A DNA stretch of 64,000 bases from Arthrinium phaeospermum (lineage: Eukaryota > Ascomycota > Sordariomycetes > Amphisphaeriales > Apiosporaceae). The notes under the pieces are model-generated. The model did no database searches and was not told the DNA's origin. It worked only from the letters and a program-made list of their open reading frames with translations. A program made the position numbers and the translations under genes. Each line of letters opens with the position of its first letter. The stretch's first letter is position 1. Of the stretch, positions 45,723 to 59,785 are shown piece by piece. The stretch is from positions 2,170,001 to 2,234,000 of the forward strand of contig QYRS01000003.1 in NCBI GenBank assembly GCA_006503535.1, given 5' to 3'.

Positions 45723-48700
45723 GGCACGTCAGCCAAAGGCCCATAGTCTGTATGTTGTTTGCTGGCCACGGCACTGTCAGCACTTATGAATAGATGTGTG
45801 TCTAACACTATCTTATGGAGCTTGCGGCTTCTCGACTCACGACAAACCCCGCAGCTCTAGAACGTTGGAATCACCCTGGCCACAACCATTGGCGATCTCA
45901 CCCACCACCATTCTACTTCAAGCGCCGGCTGGGTAAGGCATCTTTGGACCCAGACGTATGATGCAGTGCACAGGACCCCACTGCCGGTCATTGGCCCAAT
46001 GACGCTCTGTAGAAGCCCGCTGGTGCACCTCCTCACGATGTCTTACAAAAGCTCAGGATATATGGACCTGTGAGGCATATATACGGGGGCTATCTGCAGC
46101 CACGGCGAGATCACCGCTGCCCCCATGGAGAAAAAGTCCGGATCTGCATGTAGCCTATCAGGAGTGCCGGCCACCTGCCTGATTTACGATGATCGGGGAA
46201 ATTCGAACGCAGCCCGTACGAGATACGGAGCCCGTAGCCAGAGACACTGCTGAATCGGGTGGGGGAAACGGACATAGCTCAACGGGCTCGCATGAGCCCC
46301 GGCTTCTTTTTCGACCTTTTTCGAAGTACATGAAGCTACCTTGTTCGTTGCCTACATGTACAAATATCTGACACGTCAGACCCCAAGCTATGCACAGGAT
46401 ACACATCATCGTCCAGTCACCCTGCCTTCGCCCTATCACATCAGCAGTCCCAGGTGACGACTTTTCCCACACGAAAAAGGGCAATCTGGATCTATGACGG
46501 CCAAATACTCGGTTCTCCGGGATCTATGACCGGTTTCTGCTCTTACTGCCTAGTCATAGACACGGCGGGCCAAGATATTACGGAACAACTTCAGATGTGG
46601 GAACAAACAAGATCGAGAGTGGGTAATATGTAAACCCTCCAACAAGAGACTAGTGCTGATGGAAATCAGAACGGGCATCAGTAACAAGCAGCCTTGGGTC
46701 TCCCCTCCTTTGATCACCCCCCGGGGTGTGGCATCACGGACTGGGAAAAGTCTCCATATCCATCACACAGCTGAGGTGAAGGGGGTGGGGGATATGTCAT
46801 CCATTGCTGTTTTGAGGTAATGGTATATGGTCATGCTATCCGTCCCACACGGCTGTCATCGTTATCTGCCGGCATGTCTGGGGTTTTCCCATGGGCAAGC
46901 CCTCGAGGTTGATGATGTCTTGTGCTGCTTGGGCTGTAAAAAAGCGCAAACTCGTCTCCCTTTCTCCTCCACTTGATTAGCCCGACTAGAGATCTTTGGA
47001 CATATCCTGCGTCGGCGGACGAAGACTGACCATGAGGGTTCGATGTGCCTTTGTGCGCTTATCTCCCCGGCCGCCTCCAAGGTGCAGTGATGTCCGCCGC
47101 ATCTTCCTGGCCAGAGAAGCAGCGGCCACGCCTGATACCACGTCCGTTTGGCTTCATCTACGTCTGACCTGGAATGTCGCCCATCTAGATCGAGATTGAG
47201 TACTTGATTGACCAATACCGCCCCGCCCCGGAAATGTGATACGTATCAAACGGCCATTCAGACCTAGGCGGATCACCTCGTCACTCACAGTTCGAGGAGA
47301 CCAAAGAATGGCTACGCCTGCATAGTCAAAGGGACGAGCTAGATTCTACTGGTCTTGGACAACTCCATACGCTGGAGTGCCTGTGTGTGTGGCTGGAAGC
47401 TCTCACGACCGGAGGCTTTTCATCACACGAAACCTGCCGATGTGGCTTGCACCACTGCATCGTTGCGCGTTTCAGGCGAACGCCCTTTCTCTCTCTATCT
47501 CTCCCCCCTTCCATCACTCGGGGTTGTGTGCGTCGTCATCACCAGCGCTTCGCAGGGAGCCGACTTTGGGGAGCATTCTCCGGTGTAGCACCGGTGTAGT
47601 CCCGTGCCCGGGATATGTACTACCATCGCCCTTCCCCAATTGTCCCGACCGCTTGCCGCCGATATACGAGCCTAATCTGGTTGTCCCTCGGTGAAGAATC
47701 GGTGCGAGGGCCAGGGCGACCCTTACATCAGTCACCCTTAGCTCAGCGGTAGATATCGAGCACCCGGGGTCCCCTGATGCTACAAGTCCCGAGGCCCTGC
47801 GGAAGTACCGCTGTGAGGGGGCGGGGAGCAGGGCCCCGGCTCCTTGCTTCGGGGTTCGGATCCCTACCCAACATGGATTGCGGCAGGTACATGCTGCCGG
47901 AAATGAAAGATACTCCTCAACTCTTCGACTGTACTGGGTACTTTTCGTCCCATGCAGTCTATTTGCTATTTGGAACCCGGTAATCGTGTTAATCCCCCGT
48001 CCCTCTTGATAAGCAGCAATACCGCCCCTGGCTTATTATCTAGCTTCCCTTGAGTCTTGACCGAGTTACAAGCAAACAGCGCGGACGTCCTGCGTCCGAT
48101 TCCGCATGTTTTTCGTCATCACTTCTCGAAACATGTGTTTGCTTCTCATTTAGTTCCTCCATCACATCAATCTCTTCAGCCCTTTGCCTTCCTCGCCTCA
48201 CACCCCCTTCCAGCCTTCGTCGTTTTCTTTGGCTTACCGGACCTAAGCCCGGCCATAGGCCGGCCACCCGTACCTAGATTAGGCATAGCAGCCGAAAAAG
48301 AAAGCAGGGCAAATCAAACTAGATGTGGCAAACGTTGCCCACATTGCTTTTTCAGCCGCGGTATCAATTCCGCATAACGCTCTTTTTTGCTCTTTCGTGT
48401 GACCTTGCCGCTCGTAAGTCGTCACCAGCTCGGTTGGCATCCTCAGCCGGCCATATTGCGCGTTGGCGCTTTGCTTCTTTTATCCTTGCTACCTTGGCAC
48501 TCAGAGGGGTGTCTGCCTATTGGCGGCGGCGCCTTCGCCGCCATCGCCGCAGCCACATGCCGCACGTAAACAATCACATCAGTGTTGCTCGATCCTTCAT
48601 CCTTGTTTTCCATGTTCCCCTGGACGAAGCTATGCCCCGAACGGGACATTGAGGCGAAAGTCAGGGTGCGGCGAGTGCCACACACATCGCAGCGGCCCGA

Positions 48701-49780
48701 GAGGTAGAGAAGGAACGTAGTTGTCTGTGAAACTATGCCACGCCTCTCGGGCAGCCGAGGCCCAAGGATTCTTTCCAATGGAAAGTCCAAACTGAGCTCC
48801 GCGCCGCGCCAAGAGGAAGTGCATTTGTTTGTCCGTAAGTCCGCTCAGGGGAGGGAGAAGGGTTGTCAACGTGCCTCTGACGTAAAAGGCGCACCGACAC
48901 GGCCGTCCTCGTCCCATGATTGCAATGCAACAAACATGACCAAAAGCGATGCTTGCCACGATGCTACTAAAGGGATAACTTGCATAAACCCAGCAACCAC
49001 CCGACCGGTGACACCGAGGGAGGACTTACAGGATCGGATGCTGGGAGGAAATGACAGTCACTGTGTTGTAGTAAGAGCGCAATCTCGAATTACTCCGGTA
49101 ACCACAGTTTCCATATATAACCTTACCCTTGTCATTGTGATTTGGATAGATAGGTCCCCCCCGCGTGGGTCCCCCACGGCATATCCTTCGAGGTCCAACG
49201 TATGCCTAAAATGGGCAAAATCCCACAGGTAGGGCTGAGTGTGATGATGCTCCTCCCTGGGCGCCTCGGCGTCAATGTGCTGACCGGGCGAGATTGGGCA
49301 CGATGCCACGGCGCACGCCCAGAGGTGAGGAGATTACAGCTTGGGCATCGTCAAAAAGGCCCGTTTGCTTCTCGGCGGCGGCAAATGAGCAACGCGAGGA
49401 GTCGCCTTACTAGAGTGCGGTGAACGGTACGATCAAATTGCCAAGACTCCAGGTATCAGTGCCTCCTCAGTGAGCTCGCTCTGGTTCGTAGTGCCAAGGA
49501 GCGGGATATCTACCCCGGGATATTGCTCCCAAAGGAACCCGCGGCGAGTCTCTTCTTCGATGCACGCCGGCTAAGGATCGCGGGGGTCTGCGAGCTGAAT
49601 CCTTTTCATGCCGGTACCTTGCTCCTCATCCTATGCTGGGTGCTGCAGAGAGCAAACAGGACCAACATACTGAATGCATATTCCCGTGGCTTATGGCGTA
49701 ATCGCAGGGAGTCACAGGGTAAGTGAGATAGCAAATACTTTGAATGCGATATTCGGTAATGTTTCTACCGAGTAATCCGG

Positions 49781-49795
49781 CCCCCCCCCCCCCCC
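49781..49795. repeat. C15 homopolymer
   Basis: Fifteen consecutive C on the + strand, just after CCGG and before ATAGC. Confidence 0.9.
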
Positions 49796-50787
49796 ATAGC
49801 GGACGACAAAATATGATCTTGGCAGGCGACTTGGACCAAGTCACCAAACGCAGGAACACCTGTCTCTCGCGGAGTTCCTCCGAATTCAGCTTGGTATAAG
49901 CCCGAAGCAGTAGGGACTTCGTAAATCCCTTCATCATTTTGCAACTTTGCTTATGATTTAGCGGAGCTCTACAGAGCTGTCAACCCATTGCGTAAAGCAA
50001 GCATGTTGGCATGTCCCACAGGCGCAAGGCGGCCTGATAGTGGGTGCTGCTATTTAAGCGGACTGTCTATGCGAGTCCGAGATTTTAACATTTCCGTTTG
50101 ATGGAGCCAATGCAGGCAGACCGTCATACAGGTCTCATGAGTCAGCAAATATCCGATGTTGTAGTGGTCTGCTATTACAGCAGACGCCGAGTTTGAATGC
50201 TCGTACAGGATGTAGCAGTGTCCGCATTTTCGGTCTTGTACGATGGAATCCTACAAATGTTGGCACTGATCATAGCCGCTGTCTTGCCCGCTGGTGTGTT
50301 TTCTGGCTCAGCCTTGGCGTAACTCAGCCGTAATGGGACGCACATGCCATTTTTCATCCCAGAGAGGCACCGAGTAATTCTCAGCGACAAGAAATCCCAA
50401 CCACTTTCGACATTGCGGGGTGCTTGCTGCGCGGTCAGATGAAGGATTCCGTGGGCCACGGAGTAAGGCATAAGCCCTACGATGGAAGTGTCGGCGACGT
50501 GTAATCAGGAAGATGATCAACCAATCCACCGCGTGAGGCCAGCATAAAGCGTAAGGCGTGTGCGTAGCGATGCCGAGGAAATACCTACATACATCAAGGG
50601 CATGGGCCAGGGTTTACGACTGTCATCAGCGGGGAAGAGGAGCTTGGATCACCGATCCAACGTCAGCAGATAGCTGTAGTGTAGTTCTTTGCAGCCTCTG
50701 CCGTCTGCATGTAAGATGGGAGGATTCATGTGGGCTGACTGGCTTGGGAGCAGATCATTCTTTTTTTTTTTCTATTTATTGCACCGT

Positions 50788-52132
50788 TTATAGGCTGCCG
50801 TTCCGGGGAGGCATGCGGATGGCCGATCCGGCAGAACGATCAGACTCGTCAACTGCGCTTCGTTTCAGTGAGAACGTTGGACACACCCACTCGCCACAGT
50901 TACACCTCAACCCTTGCCATGCAAAACGGCCGACCAGGGCAGTGCATTTGGTGTTGGGGCAGGTGAGTCGGCCCTCAAGCGCCCCATCTTCAAGTGCTGG
51001 CCGCATCCACGATAGTGTCTCGACGAAGATGTGCCCACAGGGCCCCTTGCTCTTCTTCTCCGAGTTGCCTGTGCCCTTGTGGTCGATGACAAACTTGTAA
51101 TTGGCCAAGACTCGTCGGCACATCTTGCATCGCAGTTCTTTTTGCTCATCCTTCACTGCCACCGACGCGTCTGCCGCAGGAGCCTCGTCCTCGAAGCGAA
51201 TCCACTCGGTTTCAGGCGCCATGTGCGCAGCTCTCGATTCTTCCAACTTGCGCTCATAAAGCCATTTCTGATAGATAGGGTGGCTTTCGACAGCCCCGTC
51301 GCTGTCTGCAGGGCAGCCCATCTCCCACCACAGCTCAAGCTGCCGCATAAAGCCTGGATTAGGCTCTGCGATAGGTCTTGCTTCCTGGACCCCTTTCAGG
51401 GCTTGTGCAACGGCCTCTGTTGCCGTCTCTCGGCGTTGGGCGGTAGACATAGTTGATGCCTCGACTTGCTTTCCGCCGTAGCGATGTGGGTACTTGTAGA
51501 GCATATAAGCTACCGCACAGCTTACCGACCGGGACTTGCCCATGGCACAGTGCACAAAAACCGACCCAGGGGAGGTTTCATTGTCGTCGCTGGATGAAGA
51601 CCCTGGAGGGTAGAGGCCGCGGTCAATGAAACGCACGGCGGATGAGAAGTGGACTAGTAGGTCTTCGTCTTCCATGTCATCCACATCGATACTCATATGC
51701 TGGAACCTTTTGGCCTCCTCGCCCCAGCCCCCAAAGGAGTATTTAATGACAGAAAGCACATGGTCTATGTTCTTCTCCGCGAGGGTATCCGGCTTCCTCA
51801 GTGCAAAGATGCTGCCCAATGTCAGTGTCTGCAAACGCAAAAGTAAACGGATAGGGCGGATGGGTGGTGAGTATGTAAGAGTAGAAGTAAGCCGCCGGAC
51901 GGACATCAGCCGACAACCTATAGATGCCAGTTGACAACGATGGCCGATGCCCGGCAAGGCTGCAGGTAATGTCAAATGGATGCAGGCATGTTAAGTTGCA
52001 GTTACGAGTGTGTAGTCATGGGATGTGCATGAGGAGACGAAATAGGACATAGAGCTCCGTGAAATGCCAATGCAGAATTGCTTACCCTCCAACATAGAGG
52101 TTGTCCCTGCCCGGTATTCGGTTGAGCGCCAT
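50788..52132 (-). CDS. yvh1: Dual-specificity phosphatase Yvh1
   Basis: Two exons: complement(join(50788..51811, 52086..52132)), 1071 nt, 356 aa. The short first exon MALNRIPGRDNLYVGG joins IFALRKPDTL across a 274-bp intron, the longest in the window. Phosphatase domain: HVLSVIKYSF, then the general-acid loop DVDDMEDEDL, and the active site HCAMGKSRS (HCxxGxSRS). A C-terminal zinc-binding domain has CKMCRRVLANYKFVIDH, CGHIFVE, CPNTKC and CNCGEWVCP. Yvh1 dephosphorylates Tyr/Ser/Thr. Through its zinc domain it releases Mrt4 from pre-60S ribosomal particles so that the P-stalk can load. Both functional parts are complete. The downstream TTG/ATG in the intron is not the start, since the conserved N-terminus is in exon 1. 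Confidence 0.93.
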
Positions 52133-54122
52133 GGCGGTTGGTGACTGGAAGTTTGAAGAAAGGTCAGTACATATGCGCGTGTCTTCTTGCATTGAATCTG
52201 ACTAGAAAGGTATATGACGGAGTACCACGAGCGTTGAATCGGCGTTGAGTCGGATCAGTAGCGCCAACTTGATTCGCTCGTGGCTGCCTGCCTGGGGGTG
52301 ACGGTTATGTGCTTCGTGTGACAACAGCCCAGATGCAGCGCAGCCTCTCGACTTCCTTTGGGCGAAAGTACAATTGCTTGCTTACCTGCTTTAGGGTATA
52401 TCGATGTTTATGCAAATGCCGAAGAGTAAAGAAAGCAACCTAGCCTTGTTCACACTCACACGTACATACATGTATGTATACACCTTGAATACGTTTTTCG
52501 GATGCTGGCGTCTGTTTTTTTCCTCTTTCTGCCTTTCCACCTTTCCACCTTTGCGCTTACTTTGTCTAGGCAGGTACGTACCAGGTGAGTATGAGGTAGT
52601 AGATTTAGCCTCTTCACTTGGAGTACCTAGGTAGGTAGAGTAGAAGTTTACCCCTCGTTGATCGCAGCGGGGCAGCTGGCCGAGTTTGGTGCTCAAGGGC
52701 GGGCCAAGGCAGGCAAGGTAGGGCTGAATCATGTGATGAACCAAGGCCAGAAATTAACCTCCAGCTGTCTGCTAGTAGGTATTTCCTGTTAACGCCGTAC
52801 AAGCGCTTTGGACGGCCCAGAGTGCTGCTGCCATATGGCCTTGCTCGTATTTCGCTGGTACGGAGAGAGATGCAAGGCGTGAATAATCCAATCAACTAGC
52901 CTCTTGTCTCTCTCTGCCTTGCTTGCGTTAGCTAATGCAACAAGCAAGCAAGCAGGCAGGCAAGCAAGCGGGCAGGCAAGTCGGGTGAGCAAGGGCTTAT
53001 TTAGGCGGAAGGGTGGGGGCCGAATCTAGATCTCCCACATGTCGGTCGGGCGTGCTATCGGACGCCAGCGACTTTCGGTTGTGTCGGCTGGGCTACAACA
53101 ATGACACACGCATATACGGCTTATCTTACCTTACCTACATGCCTACCTACTACCTGCTACTCTAGATTGTTTGCATCCTATTAAACATGCATGCATATGT
53201 GTGTATTTTGGGGGACAAGAACCGTATCCCGGTACGATGATGCCCAAAAAGGATGTCAAAGTCCCCCTTACTTAGGTGTTGCTGCTTACAGCCGGTAGTT
53301 GTCAGTTGGATGGCATCGGGCATCATTGGTAATAACTGTTTGGATTGTATTTTTAGGACTTTTCCTCCTATTGATGCCTATTGATTTTTTATACTCCATG
53401 GCTGTTTTTATACTTCGGCCTTCTCATGTTCCTCTTTGTGCAAGGTCGACCGGTATCAAACCACGCTCATCTACATCTAAATATGCCCGCTACGCCAATC
53501 CATAAGACGCCTTTTCGTACAAGTCATGCCTAACTCCCCGTTGATGATGTGAAGGCTATGCCGCAAATAAATAAAAAAAATCCGTACTGTACAAAAGAGG
53601 CGTGTACCAAGCCTTCTTCTCGTAACTCGTGCCCAATCCGCAGCCCGCCTAGGCACAGTAAAGCGTAAGCTCACTTCTTTGCCAATCCACTGATAGGTAG
53701 CTCCATGCCACAGTATCAGTCAAGAGCCGTTGCATGTCCCATATGATGGGAATATTGGGGCCGTCTATCGTGAGATCAGACCGCCTTGCAACCATGGTAT
53801 TGTATTGCAGCAGCACGAAAGATCGCTGAGGTGGCAGTCTTCGTACCCCGACCACTAAGATGACGAGGGCTGCGCCACCCGTTGGCGAGGAGAGACCTTT
53901 TCCGCTTTGGGACTGGGCAGCTCTTCCACAGACGATATCCGAATTGGATTATGCGGGAGATCGGCAGTATTCTGACCAAGGATTCGGCATCCTTGCGTGC
54001 CAAAGTAACCGCCGCTTGGGGTTTCGCAAGGCCCCCAGCCCATCGGGTGTAGCGATCGAATTTCTCATGTCCGACCACAGCTCTCGTGTTCGTCTACATC
54101 CCAGGAGCAAGTGTGCCTAGAA
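52133..54122. other. Intergenic, repeat-rich
   Basis: Promoter of yvh1 and 3' region of the C2H2 gene. It holds TACCTAGGTAGGTAGAG (52624-52640), a CAAG/CAGG tetranucleotide tract (52939-52980) and a TTACC/TACC tract (53125-53157). No gene is supported. Confidence 0.5.
52939..52980. repeat. CAAG/CAGG tetranucleotide tract
   Basis: Imperfect 4-bp units (CAAG, CAGG, CGGG) in tandem. The sequence just before reads CTTGCTTGCGTTAGC, a partial inverted copy able to pair with it. Confidence 0.7.
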
Positions 54123-56150
54123 TCATCGCGGTTGAGGAGGCTCCTCCTCAATCATGCAGGCGCTCTCAAGCATGTTGGTCCATTTACCGCTCGTTCCTGC
54201 ATGACTGTGCTTCAGATGTTGTCGGAAATGGTCTGCCCGGAAGAACTTCTTGCTTGAGTTGCATTCTCGGAACTTGTGCACCTCTTGAAGATGACGGAGT
54301 CTCTCATCCCAATCGTGCTCGGTAGCATGTCGATTACGGCCGCTACCGCCGCTGCGCGCAAACTCATCCCCACAATAGCCGCAGGCGTCAGCTTCGCCAG
54401 GCCTGTTGCTGCTTTCGTGGAATGCTTTGTCGTAGCCTGCGACATGCAGTGCCGAGCACGACCAACTGTGCCGCCTAACGTGTAAGCTGTTTTGGTGGCG
54501 TTCTGCCTCGTTCTTGTTCTTGAAGCGGTTACCACAAAAGGAGCATTCATATTGCTTCTCTGCTGCGTGCGCACTAAAGTTGAGAAGAGAGTCAGTCTTA
54601 CACACCCAATACATGTTTAGGAGGGGTTGGGTTTGATTGGCCAAGCTCCCTACTAAGAGGCGGGTTATTGCTTACCTTAACTCCTCAGCCGTCTCAAACT
54701 TCTTGGGCTTTTTGGGGCAGCACTCGCACATGAAGAAACCTTGAATCCGGGACATAGTGGTCTTAGAAACGTCCGATAGTTTGCGAGGCGAAGCAAGTGG
54801 CCGGTTGTCGCTCAGATTCCGGTGGTGCGGAATCCGCGAAATCGAGGATTGGGGCGAGTGAGTCAGAGAGATCGGGGTGCTGAATGGTGAATTGCAGATG
54901 CCATCAACAGGCGAAAGCCCGTTGGGAGATACTCTTCCAAATGAATTCCCGCTGGTCAAGCTGGTCGCAGTAAGGGAAATGTTTGAGGCAAACGATCCGC
55001 TGCGTCCAACCGAAGACACGGAAGACATAGAGCCTTGAGGAATCACAGTCAACCGAGGAGTTGGAGACTGACGTGAGCCCCCTTCCCGACGGCGTAATAG
55101 TTCCCCTGAACTTGGTAGGCTCTGCATGATCAAGTCATCCCCTGGCGGTGAAGAAGCCCGTCTTTTCAAGCCCATCCTTTGGTACTCTGAGCGTGACGTA
55201 TCATCGATGTGAAGCCTTTTGATGCCCGATGTTTCTTCCATGGGAAAATCTGCATCGTCCATATTGTCGTAGCTGCCCTGGGTAGAGATAGTTGCATCGT
55301 CGGGCAGGGATCCACTGTTAGTACGTCGACTGCGGAAGAGCGGTGATCGATCCGAGTCGGCGGGCTCAATTGGTGAACGGTAGTCGTTGCTGCAAGCTCC
55401 AGAGAACGGCAAGCCCCTTGGGGAAATAGCTGACGGCATGGAGCCGTCTTCCATTGCCAAGTTGTTACTTGTCCGTATGGGCAACGATAGATGTGGGAGA
55501 AGTGACGGGTGGTTTTCGGTACCAAATCGTGGAAGAGCCTCATTGACCGACGAGCTGAGGGCAGATCGTCTTGGAGGCTGGGCGGAGAACTTCTTAAGTA
55601 AAGAGTTGTCGTAGTCATTGTTATCTCGGGGCCTGTACTGGTCATGGGACATGAAAAGCTTCTTTGGCAACGAGTCCTGAGGTGACGGTCTAGAGATGCA
55701 GCAAGTGTGAGTAACCAAGACAGCACATACAGACACGATATTGACTTACAGGTTTACGGTAGAAGCCAAACTATGGTAACCCTCGTCCTTGATGGATTTG
55801 ACACTTTCCCGCCTCATATAACTCGGACCATCTATGTCAAGACTGTGTCCAGGACTTTCAAAATCCCGGCTTCCAAGCTTGAAGGACCCTTCGAATTGAT
55901 CGCGAGGCGGTTGACGGCTGCTATCGAGTGAGGGACCGTCGACCGGGACATATCTCGGAGGTGGTAGCGGCGGAGGTGCGATCTCGTTTTCAGTACGTGG
56001 GCGGTTTGGTATCGACATAGGATTGGATGCCAACGAGGGCGAGAACGCAGAAGGATACGAAGGGTGGCCTCTCCCATTATTTCCTCTTGTCCGATCATCA
56101 ATATATATGGGCGGAGGAGCCGCCCTCGGGGCATATCGTGGAGTTTCCAT
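54123..56150 (-). CDS. C2H2 zinc-finger protein
   Basis: Three exons: complement(join(54123..54573, 54676..55689, 55750..56150)), 1866 nt, 621 aa, junctions in phase. The first 450 residues are disordered and Pro/Ser-rich (PPPLPPPRYVP; SPRGLPFSG; MSSVSSVGRSGSF). The end carries a compact set of fingers: FFMCECCPKKPKKFETAEEL; YECSFCGNRFKNKNEAERHQNSLH (a canonical C2H2); WSCSAL; DACGYCGDEF with HATEHDWDERLRHLQEVH; ECNSSKKFFRADHFRQHLKHSH. This array is widespread and well conserved in filamentous ascomycetes, so a nuclear transcription factor is likely. I cannot assign a named gene. Confidence 0.88.
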
Positions 56151-57658
56151 CTTGAATCGGTTTCCCCCCTTGCTCGCCTCCTTCGAGTTCGAGCCGAGTA
56201 CTTCAGAAGCTGATTGTTTTTCTTTCTTTCACAATAGCAAAGGCCAATAACACGTCGGAAACCTAATGTTTAGGACAGCTGTGTCGGATGCGCCAGCCAA
56301 GCAATCGGGGCGATTTGGACCACACCGATTGTCGAATTGGAAGTATCGATTTGGCACACGGGTAACAATCGATGAGCAATCGAAGAAGCCTCGTACCCGT
56401 TGGGTATGCGTCCTGTAGCTCAGTAGGCTGTGAGGCGGCAACGAAAGGGGTTTGCGTCAGGAACGCTGGCTGTGGCAATCGTTCGTATCGGCGGTTCCGG
56501 TCCTATATCTGGGGTTGGGTGTGCCTCTACAGGCGGACCGAGGGTGGTTTCGAAATGACGGAGGCGATGTAAATGCTGTACAGATCCCTCCTATGCAAGA
56601 CAATAAAAAAAGTCGTTAAAAAGCAGAATGCATATGCAAGTGTAAAGTACAATTCGCCAGAAAACAGATCGTAACGCTGTGGTCATGGACAAATGGTGAT
56701 AATCAGCCCACGGCAGTGACGGCTTGACTGGCTAATAGGCCGTTTTCCGATGCATGAGGGAGGGCCTAGATGCTCGGCCAAGTATAGAGCCCAGGAATAA
56801 GTAAGTAAATCGAAGTCGAACGAGCCCGATTTCTTCAAGTCCGCGGCGTAGGCAAGAGTCGAGTAGATGGGAGGAATATAGTGGTGTATCTTCTCCTCTT
56901 GCTGGTTTTTCTTTGTCGTTGTCTTGTCTTGGACAGCGGACGATTGGACGGGATAGCGACTGGAGCTGCAACGGCGATGAGAAAAGGCGTCACAGCAATA
57001 GGTTCAGCAAAAAGTTGTCGCAGAGGGGCGAGCGAGCAGTGCAGTTTTAGATCCAAAAGCCAAAGAGCAGCGCCGCTTGGGCTGCTGTACCGTGTACCTC
57101 GTCCAAGGTTGTCGGCAACGCTCGAGGGCGGGTATCGATACCTCGAGGATCTGATTTGAGTAGGTAGGTACACGATTCAAGGTACATTGATGGCCTTCAG
57201 CCCTTTTTTTCGACGGTTGCAGGCGGCAGGGCAGGGACTGATCCATTAATTGACCCATGCCTGTCCCATGATGTACCTATGTATCGCAGGTAGTGGGTTA
57301 CACTCCAGTCTGGTGCGTGTGTGTGAGTGTGCCCTGTAGGGAAGAATCCAAGGGACCCTTTTCTCACTCCTCTCCTCACATCCAGTCGTCAAGGGCCCTC
57401 CACTTCCAGGGTACTTTGCAGTACCACGCTACATGCGGTCGGGTTTATGTAGAATTCCATCCCTACAACGAATTGGTGGGTCAAAGTGCCAGCCATGGAC
57501 AGGGGAGGGGTGCTGCACGCTGCACAGGAGGGGGTCCAATGCTCTCCAAATCAATGGGAAGGAAGGGCTGACTGTAAGTGGGGCCTGTAAAAGTACAGCT
57601 TAGCAAGGCGTGTCTCGAACGAACGCGGCGAAGAGAGTAGGGGTGGTGCTAAAACGAC

Positions 57659-57708
57659 CAGTAGCAGTAGCGGTAGTGGCAGCAGCAGCTGGTAGCAGTA
57701 GCAGCATC
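57659..57708. repeat. GTA/GCA trinucleotide-rich tract
   Basis: Degenerate run of AGT/AGC/GGT triplets in intergenic DNA without an open gene. Confidence 0.6.
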
Positions 57709-59785
57709 AATCAAACCAGTAGCACCGGCCCATGAACCTTTCTTGTACAAGACGTCGTTTCCTTCACCTGGGTAGATGGTCAGTTGGGTGCGAAGCATCA
57801 GTAAGTTTGATTACTACAACAAGCCCCGTATCTGAATGCCATCTCCGGGTAATACAAGTAGACACATCTGAGCTGGGAGGCTTTCTGAGGCTTTCTGGGG
57901 GCTTGCTTCCAGTTTGGCATGTCCATGGCAAGCGCCATTTCTCTGTTAGGTAGACCCGACAGTCCGATCTGGGGATCGCTCAGTTCTGCTGGGCATGCCG
58001 TGTCAAATCCCAGGCAGGGATCGAGCCTTTGTCGGCTTAGGTATCTGATTGCAGCGTTTCTGCAATTGTCGTGCCGACGGGTTGGGGATTACGGCACGGC
58101 GGAAGCGCTCCAGTGCGTGTGTGCGGTGTACTTTCAACTAGCGCGGCGAGATCCGATATGGATGAGTATCGACCTCAACCTGTCTGTCCTATCCTGCTTT
58201 CTTGGAGGATCACAGCATCATGTTGTTTTCCTTGCTTCTCCTCCCTCGTCAGCATGGCCATTTGGGCACGCATCCACTCCTCTATCGATTCGTACATGGG
58301 ATCAATCGTAATTCAGCCGAGCTGGTTGTTGTTGGAATACGGAGTATCACCAGCCCTAGGCTCGCAAGTTTCGGCCCCGCGAGCCCGCACGCTCTGAATC
58401 AAGGAACTTACCATAAATCCATTACCTTTGACTGGATCAGCTGCGGCTGCCTGGGCTTGACCGCCAAAAGGCATATCATCAAGCTCCGTCTAATATGACT
58501 TACTTCTTACATACTTCCAGAATCCAGATGGTCCAATAATGGAACGATCGTGTGTACAGTATGTCAGTCCAATGGTTCTTTCTTCTTTCTGCACTGCTGC
58601 TTAAATTATATTGGCCCTTACTCACCAATGCAACTCTTCAACGAAAGCGCAAAGCTATGACGCCGTGAACCTATTAAGGGGACTCGGCGAACTCAATTCA
58701 TTGGTTTGCCTCCGTGTAGGCAGGACTGCTTTTTCCGATGCCCACGAGACACGGTTACGTCCAATGCTCTTCTCTGCGTGTAGGATTAATCAAAGTCGTT
58801 ATGAGGGGCCATCCCTGTAGCGCAGGCAGAGCTCGTTTCAAGCTTGGCATTCCAAAGGCAGTCACATCTTTTTCACAGTTCAGCCCTACACGCTTTTGAT
58901 TGATCAGAGTGGTCATGTGTGATGACGGCGGCCCCCTTCAACTCTGCGATTTGATCTTGATCTTGCCGAAGGCGCCCGCACCTCTAACCGTGCGATCCCT
59001 GGCATTACACCAAGAGGAGGGATACCTACATGAGAACTTGGTTTGTGGCCCTTAATTGGTATTCTTGTCGTCTTGTCGGAGCCGGCAGAGGGCGCGACAT
59101 CCTGCATGCAGGCGGGCTTGGTCAGGTGCTTCTCGTGGTCTACCCTATCATCCCCACGAGACCGGAGGTCTTAGTCAGAACCTGATGATCTCAGCTTACC
59201 ACAGTGAGTAGTGAGTGTACTCTGGGTTTTCGGTGCGCCTCCTCTTGTAACGCCTCTCGAGTGGTACAACCCGGGACAACATATCATACCATGCATCATT
59301 TACATCATGGAGGCGCTTTCCCAATAGATATGCCCTCCTTGGCATCATGCCTTCAGGTTACAGAGTTACAGTGCAGCCGCCCATGTGAAGGCAAATCGGA
59401 GGGTACTATCAGCACTGGGTAAGCATGGCGTAGTAGTATCATCTATCAACCTATGAAAGGGCCGTTTCGTGGCGGTTGAGATGAGGATTGTAGGTAAAAG
59501 AGCACCTCCTCGGGTGGCCATGCAAGATATACCGCTTTCGGCACTCTGGGGGGTTGTAGTCGCAGATTTGGATGTTACCCATCACTTGTCAGCCACAGCG
59601 GCTCAACGGGAATTGAATCCTCACGAGACACGACCTGCTAGTTATAGCAGGCACATCGCGAGGGATAGTTGCTTTCAATTAAGGCCGATCAAGTGAGGGC
59701 GGCTCGGGAAGTACTGCCTCACTTTCCACCAGTCGCGCGCGGTTTAGGTCGGTGTCTTGGCTCTCCCGCCTCCGTCAACCACCAA

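Larger units (their letters stand above)
44445..50787. other. Gene desert of 6.3 kb
   Basis: No supportable protein gene. It contains a (CT)9 tract at 45705-45722, a tRNA-like A box and B box at 47739-47863, and a run of 15 C at 49781-49795. Frames of up to 115 codons (for example 48443-48790 on the minus strand) lack protein-like character. Confidence 0.5.

Noticed and set aside
48443..48959. Two overlapping minus-strand frames of about 110 codons
   Set aside because: Overlap in different frames, no family likeness, no splice sites joining them.
56411..56500. A-box-like TAGCTCAGTAGG on the + strand
   Set aside because: No proper D-stem partner, acceptor stem or B box follows; not a tRNA.
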